Assembly (NCBI RefSeq): GCF_000801105.2
Contig: NC_079516.1
Coordinates: 4,774,001 to 4,838,000, forward strand
DNA: 64,000 nt
Source: Raphanus sativus
Taxonomy: Eukaryota > Streptophyta > Magnoliopsida > Brassicales > Brassicaceae
Direction: 5' to 3'
Below, one piece after another: positions 1-11,991 of this stretch. How positions within the stretch are numbered: the stretch's first letter is position 1; each line of letters begins with the position of its first letter. Made by a program: the position numbers and the translations under genes. The notes beneath the pieces are model-generated. The model was not told the origin of the DNA. It saw only the letters and a list, made by a program, of their open reading frames with translations, and did no database searches.

Positions 1-381
1 GTAATTAAAAAGCCTTTGGTTGTTTGGTGTGAATAAGAATCATTCTCATATTTTTGGAGTTGGCAGGTGAACAAGAAAGAGCTAAAGAAATCTCTGGATC
101 ATCATCAGGAGTAGATTATTCTCAGACAAACCATGTATCTCTCTCTAAATGCTTCTTGTTCTTTGAATTGTAATACGCACCTGTATAAATAAATAAAATT
201 TATATTTTCTATATTATACTGTTGACTTAATAAGGTCAGGAATCAAGACCAAATAATTTGGAAATAAATCTTAATTTATTTTATACTACTCTGTACTAGG
301 CTTTGCTAATGATCATGAAGAACAGAAAGGATTAGCGTTGACCAAAGTCTTTTGATTCTGACAAGCGACCGTTTAGTTTAA
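1..381. other. intergenic, no gene seen
   Basis: AT-rich sequence with no convincing ORF, left of the repeat array. I see no splice-supported coding exon. The short minus-strand ORF starting near 565 is made of transposon sequence. Confidence 0.5.
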
Positions 382-1002
382 GGGCCTGACTGGTGTAACC
401 GCAGCGGTTGCGGTTGCAGGAGTTTGCGGATGTGGGTGGTTGCGGTTTTAAGCGTTTTCTAGAGATTTGTACGACTGGTACAACTGTTAGAAATTGTTGA
501 GTTTGCGGGACTCTTATGACTGGTAAACTACGAAACGCAACATCTGTTAAATAATAATTTAACAATATTTACATTTTATGTAATTATAAAAATATTAAAA
601 ATCATAATAATATGATAAATATAAATTTATATTTATAAAATCATATTATTCAATTTTAAAAATTTATAGAAAATATTTTAGTTTTGAATTTTTATAATAT
701 AAATTGAAATATAATATGAATACATTTTACAATTTCTATTATTTCAATTGAAAATTTTTATTGGATATTTTAGTATTATTTTTATTTATTCTGTTTTTAA
801 AGAAAAAAAAATTATCCTCCCGCAACCGCTCGCAACCGCAAACGCTAGCTGGAACCAGCTTTTGATTTTAAGAGGTTCGGAGCGGTTTGAAGCGGTTTAA
901 AGCGATTTGTAGCGTTTTCTGTGATTGTTTCGAAACGCCAATAACTGCTATGAACCGCAAAAGCTGCGTTTGCGGGTGGTAACGGGAAAACCAGTCAGCA
1001 CC
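382..1002. mobile_element. non-autonomous TIR element, copy A
   Basis: The element starts GGGCCTGACTGGT and ends ACCAGTCAGCACC, so the ends are imperfect inverted repeats. Both subterminal regions, about 150 bp each, are packed with the hexamers AACCGC and GCGGTT. The core is very AT-rich. Dense short subterminal motifs of this kind are typical transposase-binding regions of hAT-like non-autonomous elements. It carries no coding capacity. No clear 8-bp target duplication is visible because copies abut head to tail. The superfamily call is inference. Confidence 0.6.
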
Positions 1003-1005
1003 TAA

Positions 1006-1583
1006 GGGCCTGACTGGTTTAACCGCAGCGGTTGCGTTTGCGGTTGCGGGAGTTTACGGGTGCGAGTGGTTGCGGTTTCAGCGGTTAGTAATTGTTGCGT
1101 TTGCATGACTCTTATAACTGGTAAACTACCAAACGCAACATCTGTTAAATAATAAATTAATAATATTTATATTTTATATAATTATAAAAATAAAATTATA
1201 AAAATATAATAAATATAAATTTATATATAAATCATATTATTAAATTTTAAAAAATTATAGAAAATATTTTGGTTTGAAAATTTTATAATATAAATTAAAA
1301 TATAATATATACATTTTACAATATCTATTATTTTAATTTAAAAATTTTATTGGATATTTTTAGTATTATTTTTACTCATTTTATTTTTAAAGAAAAAAAA
1401 TTTTATCCTCCCGCAACCGCCCGCAACCGCAAACGCTAGCTGGAACTAGCTTTTGATTTTAAGAGGTTCGGAGCGGTTTGAAGCGATTTGTAGCGTTTTC
1501 TATGATTGTTTCGAAACGCCAACAACCGCTGCGAACCGCAAAAGCTGCGTTTGCGGGTGGTAGCGGGGAAACCAGTCATATCC
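1006..1583. mobile_element. non-autonomous TIR element, copy B
   Basis: Second head-to-tail copy, separated from copy A by only TAA. It has the same ends (GGGCCTGACTGGTTTAACC to AACCAGTCATATCC), the same AACCGC/GCGGTT subterminal arrays and the same AT-rich core. It is about 40 bp shorter than the other copies because of deletions in the core and right subterminal block. Confidence 0.6.
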
Positions 1584-1587
1584 TTAC

Positions 1588-2205
1588 GGCCTGACTGGTG
1601 TAACCGCAGCGGTTGCGGTTGCGGTTGCGGGAGTTTGCGGGTGCGAGTGGTTGCGGTTTTAAGCGTTTTTTAGAGATTTGTACGACTGGTATAGCTGTTA
1701 GAAATTGTTGCGTTTGCGGGACTCTTATGACTGGTAAACTACAAAACGCAACATCTGTTAAATAATAATTTAACAATATTTACATTTTATGTAATTATAA
1801 AAATATTAAAATCATAATAATATGATAAATATAAAATTTATATTTATAAAATCATATTATTCAATTTTAAAAATTTATAGAAAATATTTTAGTTTTGAAT
1901 TTTATAATATAAATTGAAATATAATATGAATACATTTTACAATTTCTATTATTTCAATTGAAATTTTTTATTGGATATTTTTAGTATTATTTTTATTTAT
2001 TCTGTTTTTAAAGAAAAAAAAATTACCCTCCCCGCAACCGCCCGCAACCGCAAACGCTAGCTAGAACCAGCTTTTGATTTTAAGAGGTTCGGAGCGATTT
2101 GAAGCGATTTGTAGCGTTTTCCTGTGATTGTTTCGAAACGCCAACAACCGCTATAAACCGCAAAAGCTGCGTTTGCGGGTGGTAGCGGGAAAACGAGTCG
2201 GCACC
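1588..2205. mobile_element. non-autonomous TIR element, copy C
   Basis: Third copy, much closer to copy A than to B in its core and in its left subterminal block. It ends GAGTCGGCACC, with one substitution from the CAGTCAGCACC end of copy A. The sequence enters the assembly gap eight bases later. Confidence 0.6.
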
Positions 2206-2213
2206 TAAATAGT

Positions 2214-2313
2214 NNNNNNNNNNNNNNNNNNNNNNNNNNNNNNNNNNNNNNNNNNNNNNNNNNNNNNNNNNNNNNNNNNNNNNNNNNNNNNNNNNNNNNN
2301 NNNNNNNNNNNNN
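2214..2313. other. assembly gap (100 N)
   Basis: A run of exactly 100 N, the usual placeholder for a gap of unknown size. It lies inside the repeat array, and its two flanks are near-identical sequence. Confidence 0.99.
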
Positions 2314-2561
2314 AATTGAAATTTTTTATTGGATATTTTTAGTATTATTTTTATTTATTCTGTTTTTAAAGAAAAAAAAATTACCCTCCCGCAACCGCCC
2401 GCAACCGCAAACGCTAGCTAGAACCAGCTTTTGATTTTAAGAGGTTCGGAGCGATTTGAAGCGATTTGTAGCGTTTTCTGTGATTGTTTCGAAACGCCAA
2501 CAACCGCTATAAACCGCAAAAGCTGCGTTTGCGGGTGGTAGCGGGAAAACGAGTCGGCACC
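2314..2561. mobile_element. TIR element, right-end copy after the gap
   Basis: The 256 bases 2314-2569 match 1956-2213 (258 bases) along their whole length. I find only two single-base differences, each an extra C in the left copy (in a C-run before CGCAACCG and in GTTTTCCTGTG). It may be an assembly duplicate of copy C rather than a fourth element. Confidence 0.6.
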
Positions 2562-2604
2562 TAAATAGTCAGCGTTGCCAATCACAAACGCAATCAGACA
2601 AAAG

Positions 2605-2614
2605 GGTATATATG
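2605..2614 (+). promoter_or_regulatory. candidate TATA box of the thioesterase gene
   Basis: GGTATATATG lies about 140 bp before the start codon at 2748. This is a plausible TATA box with a short leader. The assignment rests on motif and distance only. Confidence 0.35.
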
Positions 2615-2747
2615 GTAGTTAATTAGTGATATCTTTTTATATTCAACGGAGAAGTTCTTTTGAGAAAAAAGAAAACGGAGAACTTCAAAATCCTCAAAAC
2701 TCTCTAATCTCATCTCATAGAGTCGCGACAAGTAAAGAAGATCGAAC

Positions 2748-3614
2748 ATGGAAGACTCAACGATCCTAAACATAACAACGTACCTCGAAGCGTTAGCGCA
2801 AGGAAACGGTTTAAGCGAGATAGAGGTTTTTATCTTACAAGGCTTAGAACTCATCCATGTCGGAAAAGGAATCATACGATGTAAATTAATCGTCACGGAT
2901 CGTGTCGCGGTAAGAAAAAAAGAAGAAGATATTTGCTTGTTTGTTTTCGTTTTTAATGTTGGTGAATTTTAATATATGAATATGAAGAAATGATGATCAT
3001 GTGATTCCTAGGGAGATGATGGAACTTGGCACGCCGGAGTGATTGCGGCGGTGATGGATGCGATCGGTGCTGCTTCTGTCTACTCCACCGGCGACGGATT
3101 CCATTCCTCTGTTGATCTCAACTCTTCGTTTTATTCAACGGCCAAGATTCATGTTCGTGTTCTCTATATCCTTTGTTTGTCACCTGTTATTAAAACAATG
3201 TTGCATGATGGTAAATATAGTACGTAGATTAGATAAGATGAATGAAACATGAAAACAAAAATACTAACTTACAATATAAATGAATTAATTTTCTTTTATA
3301 ATGACTTTTACTAACAAAAGTGAAGTCAGTTTGTGGTTATGAATGATTATGACAATCATTCTTGTTATTGCACATGCTCCAAAACTATGATAGTATATTA
3401 AAAAACAAAAAATAATAATAAGATACGGATAAATTTGCAGGAAAAAGTAGAGGTAGAAGCAAGAGTGAAGGGGACCAATGGAAGGCTAAAATCATCTGTG
3501 ATTGAGATTAGAAGAGAAAGAGATGGAGAACTCATAGCCACAGGAAGGTTGTGGATGGCTCCACTTGTACTCAAAGTCAAACACACTGCTTCTTCTAATC
3601 TTAGTAAGCTTTGA
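2748..3614 (+). CDS. hotdog-fold acyl-CoA thioesterase (PaaI/ACOT13-like)
   Basis: Three exons, 2748-2909, 3012-3152 and 3441-3614, join in frame at GT-AG sites into a protein of about 158 residues, the normal size for single-domain hotdog thioesterases. Exon 2 carries the family signature: GDDGTWHAGVIAAVMDAIGA corresponds to the HGG-V-x-A-x-x-D stretch of PaaI-type enzymes, where the conserved Asp and neighbouring residues act on the thioester. Exon 3 supplies the closing beta strands (EVEARVKG, LKSSVIEIRRE, ATGRLWMAPL). Such enzymes hydrolyse acyl-CoA or related thioesters; the substrate cannot be read here. I see no clear targeting peptide. By position it corresponds to Arabidopsis At3g16175 (from memory). 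It is convergent with the transporter downstream, with only 228 bp between the stop codons. Confidence 0.85.
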
Positions 3615-3754
3615 ATTGTTATTATTTTTTTCTCAAATTAAAACTTACTATTAATAACACAGTTACCATTTTGAAAAGTCAAAATAATCATGCACACCAA
3701 TAATGGTTAGTAAGAAATAATAAACACACCTACTAATATAATCCTCTACTTCCT

Positions 3755-3782
3755 AAATCCAAATCCAAATCCAAATCCAAAT
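3755..3782. repeat. (AAATCC)n microsatellite
   Basis: Four to five tandem copies of AAATCC/ATCCAA lie in the short spacer between two convergent genes. Confidence 0.8.
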
Positions 3783-3842
3783 ATATAACTATAATTACAT
3801 GCATACAAATATATTAGATTATATAACACACACTACGAATCT

Positions 3843-6800
3843 TTAGTTTAATTTAACAGCTTCTTCTTGTTCTTCTCCTCTCAGACCACTAACCTTATCA
3901 TTCCTCAACTGGTCCATCGTGGGACCATACGACCAGCTACACACCACGTAATATATGACATTAACGAAGCTCAAGATCGCTAAAACCCAATAGTAATAAT
4001 CATAATGACCCTTGTTGATATTATCTTCAATCCAGCTCTCTCCACTCTTCTTCTTTGAGCCGTTCTTGACCACATTGAGGATCACACTAGCCAAGATATT
4101 AGCCACTGCCATTCCTAGACCGAACAACGCAGCCGCGATGCTCGACATGCTTTTAGGAAACTCGGTATAGAAAAACTCCGTCTGTCCTATCCCGGTTAAG
4201 GCCTCTGCCAAACCGTGCAGTACATACTGTGGTACGAGCCACATCGCTGAGATGTTCACTGTCGCGTTGGCGGTGTTCGCGAGTCCTTGGCTTATCGCGG
4301 TTCTTCTTCTGTAATGCTCAACAGTTGCTGAAACCGCCATCGCTAGGAAGGATATGAATAGACCTAACCCCATTCTGATCTTGACATTAACTCTAACAGG
4401 TCTGCCACGGATCTTGGAAGCTAATGGGAGGATTGCACGGTCGTAGAGAACCACCCATGCAATTAGGGCTATGATTGTGAACATGCCAAAAGAACCAGGT
4501 GGGATTTTGAAAGTTGAATGGTCCCCCAAACGTCTATCCATTGAGTTAGCTTGAAGCAGCTGGAACGAGTTCTGGCTGACGTTTATAGACATCATTATCC
4601 CCGTGGACCATACCGGTATCACCTTGACCAAAGCCTTGAGTTCCTCAACTTGGTCCGTTGTACAGAGTCTCCATGGGTTTAAGGCCAAACCATCAGCACC
4701 AATGTCTTCCTCGCGGTTTCTTGTGACACAAGCTTTATTCAGAAACCTAATTAATTGAAACATTTTGTCAAAACTCCTTACACCAATCCAGAATTAAATA
4801 TATTTTTTTTAACATCAATAAGGTCGATCTATTACTCATAACTTAATATATATATAACTTAATTTTATATTACCTCAATTTGTCACTTGGAGCTTTAAGT
4901 TCAGAATCGTTCAGGTGGTAATAACCGCCATAAGAGTCATTATGAACCGGTAATACTAACTTCCTGTTCACGTAAGCTGCAACAGCCGCTTGAGCTAAAC
5001 CAGTGAACAGACTCTTGGTCGCGTTGCGTTTAACATAGAGAGGAGATGCCAAAACAAACAAGATACTCGCCAGTAGCATGATAATCGCTGGTATTCCAAA
5101 CCCTATTCTCCATCCCAAGTGATCTTGAATGTAAACAATGACAGTGAAAGCGATCAAGACAGCAACCGATGAGGAAGCGTAGTACCAACCAAAGAAACTC
5201 TCAAGAACCCTCTCGTTCTTGGGATTGTCTTTGTTGTCCAATTGATCAGCACCAAAGGCTAGAGAACACGGCCTGATTCCGCCAGATCCAATCGATATAA
5301 GGGCAAACGCAAAATACAAAAGAGCTAGTTGAGAAGATATCGCTGCCGTGGAACTGCACTTGGTTACTGTAGATGCTACACACGGTGATGGCTTCACTTG
5401 TGGTAACATAGCAGTTAGCCATAGAACCAACATCCCCTGTAACGTTTAATTCAAACAATTCATTAACAACATAAAATGAAGAGACTCTGTATTATCAAGT
5501 ACTCAAAAACATTATTTAATGTATATGCGGTTTACATTATTAGCATGACAACTAAGTAAAACATGTTGTGCTCAATTCTTTCGTAAAATCTGTAGATGTA
5601 TTTAAAGGAAAATACTTCCAAGAGCAAGAATCCAAATTTAAGGAACATATTGTTCTCTAATGAAAATTGTTCTCTAATGAAAATGATTGGACAAGGTGAA
5701 TGGTTGCTATAGATTTAAGAAAAAACAATTGAGGTCACGTTTTACATTTTTCTCAAGTGGGTGACTCACAGTCAGAATTCATTCACAACTTGCCAGAGAG
5801 GTCAGAAGGCCACCACAACCGCAAGGTTAGCAGCCAGAATTTTTATAAAAATAAACAAATTAATGATAACGATACTTAAATACTTTATGAATATTTAAGA
5901 CTTATTGTGATATAATCACATGGACATTTCAGAATGCCTGGCATTTTGTACATAGTTTTCCGACTTTGTTATATGTAATATGATTTAATTGTATGGAAAC
6001 AAACATAAAAAATAAATCGCTTTAGTTTCATTTATTGGGCAGCAATTTCAGGGTGGCACATGCAACATGTGAGAAATTTTGACTCTTTACGGAAAGAGGC
6101 TTCTTCTACAAAGCATAATCATTGCACTTAAAATAGAAAGTTTACTGTACAGAAATATATATATAACCCTTAGTGTTGTATATTGGTGATACAGGAACTT
6201 CAACAAATAAACAGCTTTTTGTGATTCGCGAAGAAATGATAGTAAAATGTAATATAACCTCCTCAAATTTACCAGCTTTTAAGTTACAAAAAAAAAAAAT
6301 TACCAGCTTTTTTTTTGTCAACATCAAATTTACCAGCTAGAAAAAAAATTACCCTTCGAAGGCCCTTAAAGAATTACTTTTAGAAAACCTCGTACCATTT
6401 AATCCACAGGCCCTTAATTATATGATTGTTAGATTTTATTGAATAGTCAACGACTCGACGAAAGTAAAGTCCCAGTTACTGGTTTACTCTTTCACCCAAA
6501 TCAATCTAAACCGAAAATCCCGCTTTTGGATTTTTAATTTTAGCAAAAAAAGAACCTAAATCCCCTCACTATTGACAAGAAACCGTATAAAACATAAAAA
6601 AAACCATTTACAAAAACGAAGGGCTCACTGGTTAGTAAATTACTAATGACAACGAACTGATGAAATTTGATGGAGTTGAATCAAACCGGAAAAGGAGAAG
6701 AACCATAAGCCGGTTCTTCAAATGAAAATATTTACCAGGAAACTGGAGAGAGAAGCAATGGAGATGGTGAGAAAGCGACCCAAATAAGAATCTGAGAGAA

Positions 6801-7151
6801 AAGCTCCAACGAGAGGCATGAAGTTAGTAGCAGCGACCCACATGAACAACACGTTTTGTCCTTTCACAAGTCCTAATCCGTAATCACTCATCAGATAAAG
6901 AATCATGTTCTGTAACAATCCATAGCTCGCCACTTTCTCAAACCCCTCGTTTGCTTCATCCACCAAGAACAAGAACAAGAAGAATAAAACATTAAGAGAA
7001 TAAAATCTAGCTGATGAGAAGAAGACAAAGAGATGTAATGTTTTTTATTACCAATGATGAAGGGCATAGTGAAAAATCCACCCTTTGGTCTTGTGATTCT
7101 GGGTTCAGGCATCAGCTCCTTTGACTCTGTTTGATCTGGAGGGTTCTCCAT
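3843..7151 (-). CDS. NPF1-type nitrate/peptide transporter (NRT1/PTR)
   Basis: Four minus-strand exons, 7151-7052, 6953-6736, 5436-4874 and 4746-3843, join in frame into about 594 residues, the usual length of 12-helix NPF proteins. The N-terminus is cytosolic and rich in E and P. Helix 1 begins ANEGFEKVASYG, so the proton-coupling ExxE[K/R] motif is E36-x-x-E39-K40. Further family marks are GAFLSDSYLGRF (loop 2-3), GSGGIRPCSLAFGADQLD (helix 4-5), FGWYYASSSV, and FFYTEFPKSM with MWLVPQYVLHG near the end. The central hydrophilic loop holds FLNKACVTRN. NPF1 proteins are plasma-membrane proton-coupled nitrate transporters linked to phloem redistribution in Arabidopsis; by synteny this is the NPF1.1 (At3g16180) counterpart. 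An in-frame ATG at 4763 lies inside intron 3 and is not the exon start; the acceptor is TTAG at 4747. Intron 2 is 1.3 kb with nothing coding. The reading frame is intact. Confidence 0.93.
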
Positions 7152-7626
7152 TGTACTACCTTTCAGCTGAGAGAGAGAGAAGAAGATCTTTGTCTTTGTG
7201 CGAGAGCTTTTGAGTTAATGCGATCTTATTTTTCAGTTTAGACAGGGAGGAATCTCTGTTTCTGCGACGAGTGAGCGCAATAATAAATGGGAGATACAAA
7301 AATAATTATGGGACCTACAAAGAAAGATATTATTTCAATTAAATATATTTTTAAAAATATGTAATGGGGTTTCATTCTTCGTATATCTAGCTAAATTCAA
7401 GTTGAAACATAAATGCCAGGAAAACACGCGTGTTTTTACAAAAACAATTGAAAATTACAATAATGTGTGTACATTATAAGTTGCATCTAACTTCCAATGT
7501 TCCTTAATCCATGTTATCACGTCAAATAAATAAAAGGGATGTCAAAACACACGAAGCATAGAGTTAGCAAAGAGAGAGAGAGAGAAAAGAACGAACATAC
7601 TGCGGTTAAATATACACCTACGATAA

Positions 7627-7784
7627 CAGGGGTGGATGTAGGAAAGTTTTAGACGGAGGTACATACATTATGTCAATTCTTTTTTCAGTTGGGGGTATTT
7701 CACAAACTTTATACTAGTTACCTGAAAAAAATTCAAAATCAGATGGGGGCACGTGCCCCATGTATGGATGTATATCCGCCTCTG
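7627..7784. mobile_element. short hAT-type MITE
   Basis: About 158 bp with imperfect inverted ends, CAGGGGTGGATGTAGG and TATATCCGCCTCTG. It is flanked on both sides by ACGATAA(C), a 7-8 bp target duplication at 7620-7627 and 7785-7792. CAG-starting inverted ends plus an 8-bp duplication are the hallmark of hAT elements. No ORF. Confidence 0.75.
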
Positions 7785-7792
7785 ACGATAAC

Positions 7793-10700
7793 TAAGTCTA
7801 CCATTACATTTTTTTTGCTTAATCTAAATGGTATTTGGATTGAAACCCAACTAATCGATCCTTACAGAGATAGTACCAAGTACCAACAATTATTTCGGTT
7901 CCGAAAATTTTAATGTAAAATATGGCTTTATCTTCGTTTCGTCTGATCAAAGAAAATAACAACTTATAGCAGAACTAGAATCCAAAACTAACAAATTTAC
8001 AGTTTTCCTCAAGTTTTTCCTTACCCAGTTACCCCTATGGTTACCATGGCTTGGTTACCACTTACATTTCGCCTAGCTAATTTCAAAGAAGTTTCATATA
8101 TAGCTCTTGCTTATCTTATGGAAAATCAGTTTCATCTCCACGTTTACTACGAAACATTTATTGTGATATATTCAGATATATTCACTCTAAAATCATTTCT
8201 TGAGCCTTGGGCATTAGGAAGAAACTATATGTGTTAAGTGTTGTAGGCATTGTAAAAAGTTGTTGATCTTAATGTCTTCATTAATCCTCTTTTTGTAAAA
8301 AGATAATGTTATATTTTGGATTAAGAACGCTTTGTAGGGTATGTTTTTCTTTTTTTTGAAAGCCATCAGGATCAATATAGTGTAGCTTGTTGTTCATTCT
8401 TCAAGAAGATAATTCCTGATTACAGCACTTCTCTAAACAGCTGATATGTGTAGACTACAATCATTGTGGATGTAGCCTTTTTTCTTTGAAACTGTTGTGC
8501 CTTGTTATTTTAAGAAAGATTAGATTGTTCTAGATGATATCAAACTAGCTCGAAGACTAAATAATCAATCTATTCTTCAAAACTTGCCCTCAAATCTTAA
8601 TTTGTTGGTGTTACTCGAATAAAGTAAGAGTCTCGAACGAATTAAATAATGTGTCAATAGTACAACGGCCTCCAAGCCTCCAACAAATATAATCACATGT
8701 GTTTATTATAATCGATTCCACTTAATAGATTCCAAATAAAGTTTTGTTTTTGGTCAGGTATAGAAGTGAAATCGTTATCCGAAAACGAAACATCGATCCC
8801 ATTAGTAAAACGAAAGTATCAAAATCATCATAAAGGTCATTAGTAGTAATCGAGGAAAGGAAGGAAGACATCCCACGAGGTTAACAGCTTTTATTTTGGC
8901 TCTCTCTTCCTCTTTTCGTGACAAATCGAAACTTTATAATTGGTTCTTATTCTTTCAAAAAAAATTTGGAATTTTCATGAAAGTAAGTACATCATATTTA
9001 AAGAGTCGCCCAATAAAATCATAAGCTAGAAGCATATTTTACTTATTCTTTTAATAATCATCTTTTTATTAAACTTTGATAATCCGAAAACTTGATTTCT
9101 AATGACTAGGCCAACGCAACCAACTATAAAAAGGTTAACTCACTAAATCTTGAGTTGAAGTCTGAACACGTTTATGCAATGCGTAACAAAGTTGCTCCGA
9201 GCTAGGCTGAAACAAATTTGGAGAAAACCGAGTTTACATTTTATCCCAAGAACTATCAGTAGACCACCGTTCGTATGTATCCTTAGCGAGACGACATACG
9301 TGATATTGTTGGCACAAACTAGCATATATCAGTGTCACAACTCCATCCGTCAAAAGCAACCCGTATCTAGGAGATCACTCCGAAATGAATAGCTATTGGT
9401 CAATCGTTCAGATCCCCAAAATTAATCACCCAAACACTAGGATTTGGAAAGAAAATAATTTGGAATTAATATTCAGGCATCGAACTTTATATTATTGGCG
9501 TCATCTTTAAAATTCTTCTTCGTTAGATTATACAATAGTACTATTTGAATGATTTAAAATAAAAAAGTGAACATATTATAAACAACAATAATGAAAGTGA
9601 CATGGTCATGGTCATGCACGTGGGTGTTGGATACTCTACAATCTCCTTTTTGGCAAACTTATTGATCTACTATATATACATAATTATGTCATTTCATTTT
9701 TAATTCGTGATCATCATAACTAGTTGTTATCTGATAGTTAAAGTTACTATTCACTCTTCAACGTTTGTAAAAGTCTTTTCAAACAATACGGTCGAAGTGA
9801 AGGTCCCTATGCAGTTATAACGAGTGAAGAAAACATACACAACCTCTCTTTTTTTTGGAGCAACCATTACACGACCTGTATTTAATGTATTGTATCCCTT
9901 TTCCTTTTTTTTGCTCAACTGTATCCCTTTTCCTATATATGAAAATGGTGCGAAAGATTTAATGTGGACTGTGGATGAAGATCATTCTGGGACACTTCCA
10001 AAAGAAGAAGACTGTAGAAAGTGAATAGCCTAGAACAATTATTTAAACTGCTTGAGTTACACGCTAACTCCTCATTTTTCCTCCATTTCTTACTTCAAGA
10101 AGGAAAGGTCTATTGATGTAGTGTCAGGTTTCAGACTTATTTTTTCTTCTCCTCAAAGTTAAAATAATATAAAGTATTATTTTGTCAAGCTCATTTTCCT
10201 CACCGACTATTTCTTATTTCAGTGTTCTCTCGATTCCACACTGTTCAAAAGGCCACCTCCATTTGCACACACGCTATTTATCTTGTCTTGTTCTGCTTGT
10301 GTTTATCGAAATTTAGAAGTTGCGTTTTTTTTATCAGTCTGCTATTTGACTCCTTATATAATAAAACCCCAAATGTATCACATTTACCAAGCTTTGAACA
10401 ACCATAATGAATTACACATAAACAACCATATATGTATACAAAATCGCTAGTTTGTTATATAATGATATTCTGATTATAACTTCGTAGTTTGAGGTATAAC
10501 GCACGCTTTAATTTTTGTATAATTTATGTAACCGGTGTGCAAAATAGATTACCTTGACTCCCGCTTTAACCAGAAAAGTGTAAAGAATAATAAAACCAAC
10601 GTAGCTAGCTAAGCTTTTTATTTCACTTACAGACAGACACAAAGAGGAAACCTCATGTCTCATTTCTTCTCTCTAGTCATTTATATTTATAAAAATTATA

Positions 10701-11991
10701 AACCATGCATGCTTTTGATTTTCCAAGTCTCAGCTGTCACCTTTCATTTCATCAGTCAAATCAATCAACTAACATAATCTAAAAATATCTCGTGGCAATT
10801 ATATCAGCTGTTTTCTATTCTCTGAATTGAAAATCTTAAAATCAGACGTTTTAGATCATCTTTTGGAATCAAGAAGATATATATATTCGTCTTCTTTTTA
10901 TCAATACATTTATGTAATGAATATACATCTACTCTGCATTTAGGTGATTTATCTTGTGAAGTACCCCATTGTTTTAAGGGTTACACAAAAGAATGTCCCT
11001 CGTAATCATGAAATGGGCTGTGTTACATCACTCTCGTAATCCTCTCTAGATTTTCCCTTCTTTTTCATTAATCACATACGTCACTTCAAGCATTTTCTGC
11101 TCCATTAACATACACTTTTCTTCGCTTTTTATTCCTTTCTTCTGCATACAACAATAAAGCATGCACCATTATTTCAGCTACATGCACTCCCCCGTAAGAA
11201 ATTAAATATATAAAATACTGTCTAGTGAAAATCAATGTTGAGTCCCTCTCAACTCTCGACTAAAAACTAAGTAACATGAAAAGTTTTATTCTTTTTAGGT
11301 ATAGCTTTTTGTGTCTACGTATCGAGGGTTTTGAGTGTTTTACAAGAAGTTTGTGAACAAAAGAACGATCGAATACTGAGATAAGCAAAGATCAGATTGT
11401 AGTAGTGAATTTGGATTACAAAATACTAAGATGAGTGAAGGCCACTATGGAATATTAGTGACAATCTTATAAATGTGATTGATTTGTTTTTTATTTTATG
11501 AAAAAATGTCCCAAAATCAGAGGGAACAAGTGGAGATGGGAAAGCAACAACGGAAGAGAGGACAATGAGGTGAAGATAAGCATGACCCTCCATTTCCCTC
11601 CTCTTTTTTTTTCTGAAACTGACTCCATTTCCCTCTTTCTCCACGTTATCTTCTTTGGTTATCAATAACGTTTTTTTCTGCTTATAGTTTTGCAACAATT
11701 ATTGTTTTATAACCAAAACACAAACACACAACTATTATTGTTTCAGATTCAATGCATCACATCCTAGCAAATTCGATGTTTGGGAAAGAAAAGGTTGCAC
11801 ATTTGAATCTAATGATGCAATATTTTAAGTTTTATTTCACAAAAAACATAAAATAAAACAGTTAAGTGCAATATTCGACTTTATTTCGTTCAAATCTTCA
11901 GTTACATATATACAAACAAAACAAAAACACAAGAAAGGAACTGGTGGAAGAAGATACGGGTTGACAAACTTGACATCTGTCATCCGAATTC
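7793..11991. other. intergenic, mostly without recognisable content
   Basis: AT-rich spacer of about 4.2 kb between the transporter promoter and an isochorismatase relic. The short ORFs here (for example near 8037, 9824, 10222 and 11426) have no conserved motif, no plausible splice partners and biased low-complexity composition. I see no tRNA or transposon ends. At 11880-11885 TTTATT is AATAAA on the minus strand, a candidate poly(A) signal for the relic to its right. Confidence 0.5.

Noticed and set aside
332..565. 77-residue minus-strand ORF, with a near-identical one at 1576-1776
   Set aside because: Both are the same transposon subterminal repeat read by chance; no domain and no start context.
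4761..4763. ATG opening a 306-residue frame of the transporter
   Set aside because: It lies in intron 3; the splice acceptor at 4747 and the upstream exons give a full-length 594-residue protein.
11426..11698. 90-residue minus-strand ORF with a hydrophobic stretch (HLIVLSSVVAFPSPL)
   Set aside because: It could mimic a signal peptide, but there is no conserved mature part, no splice partner and the frame is low complexity.
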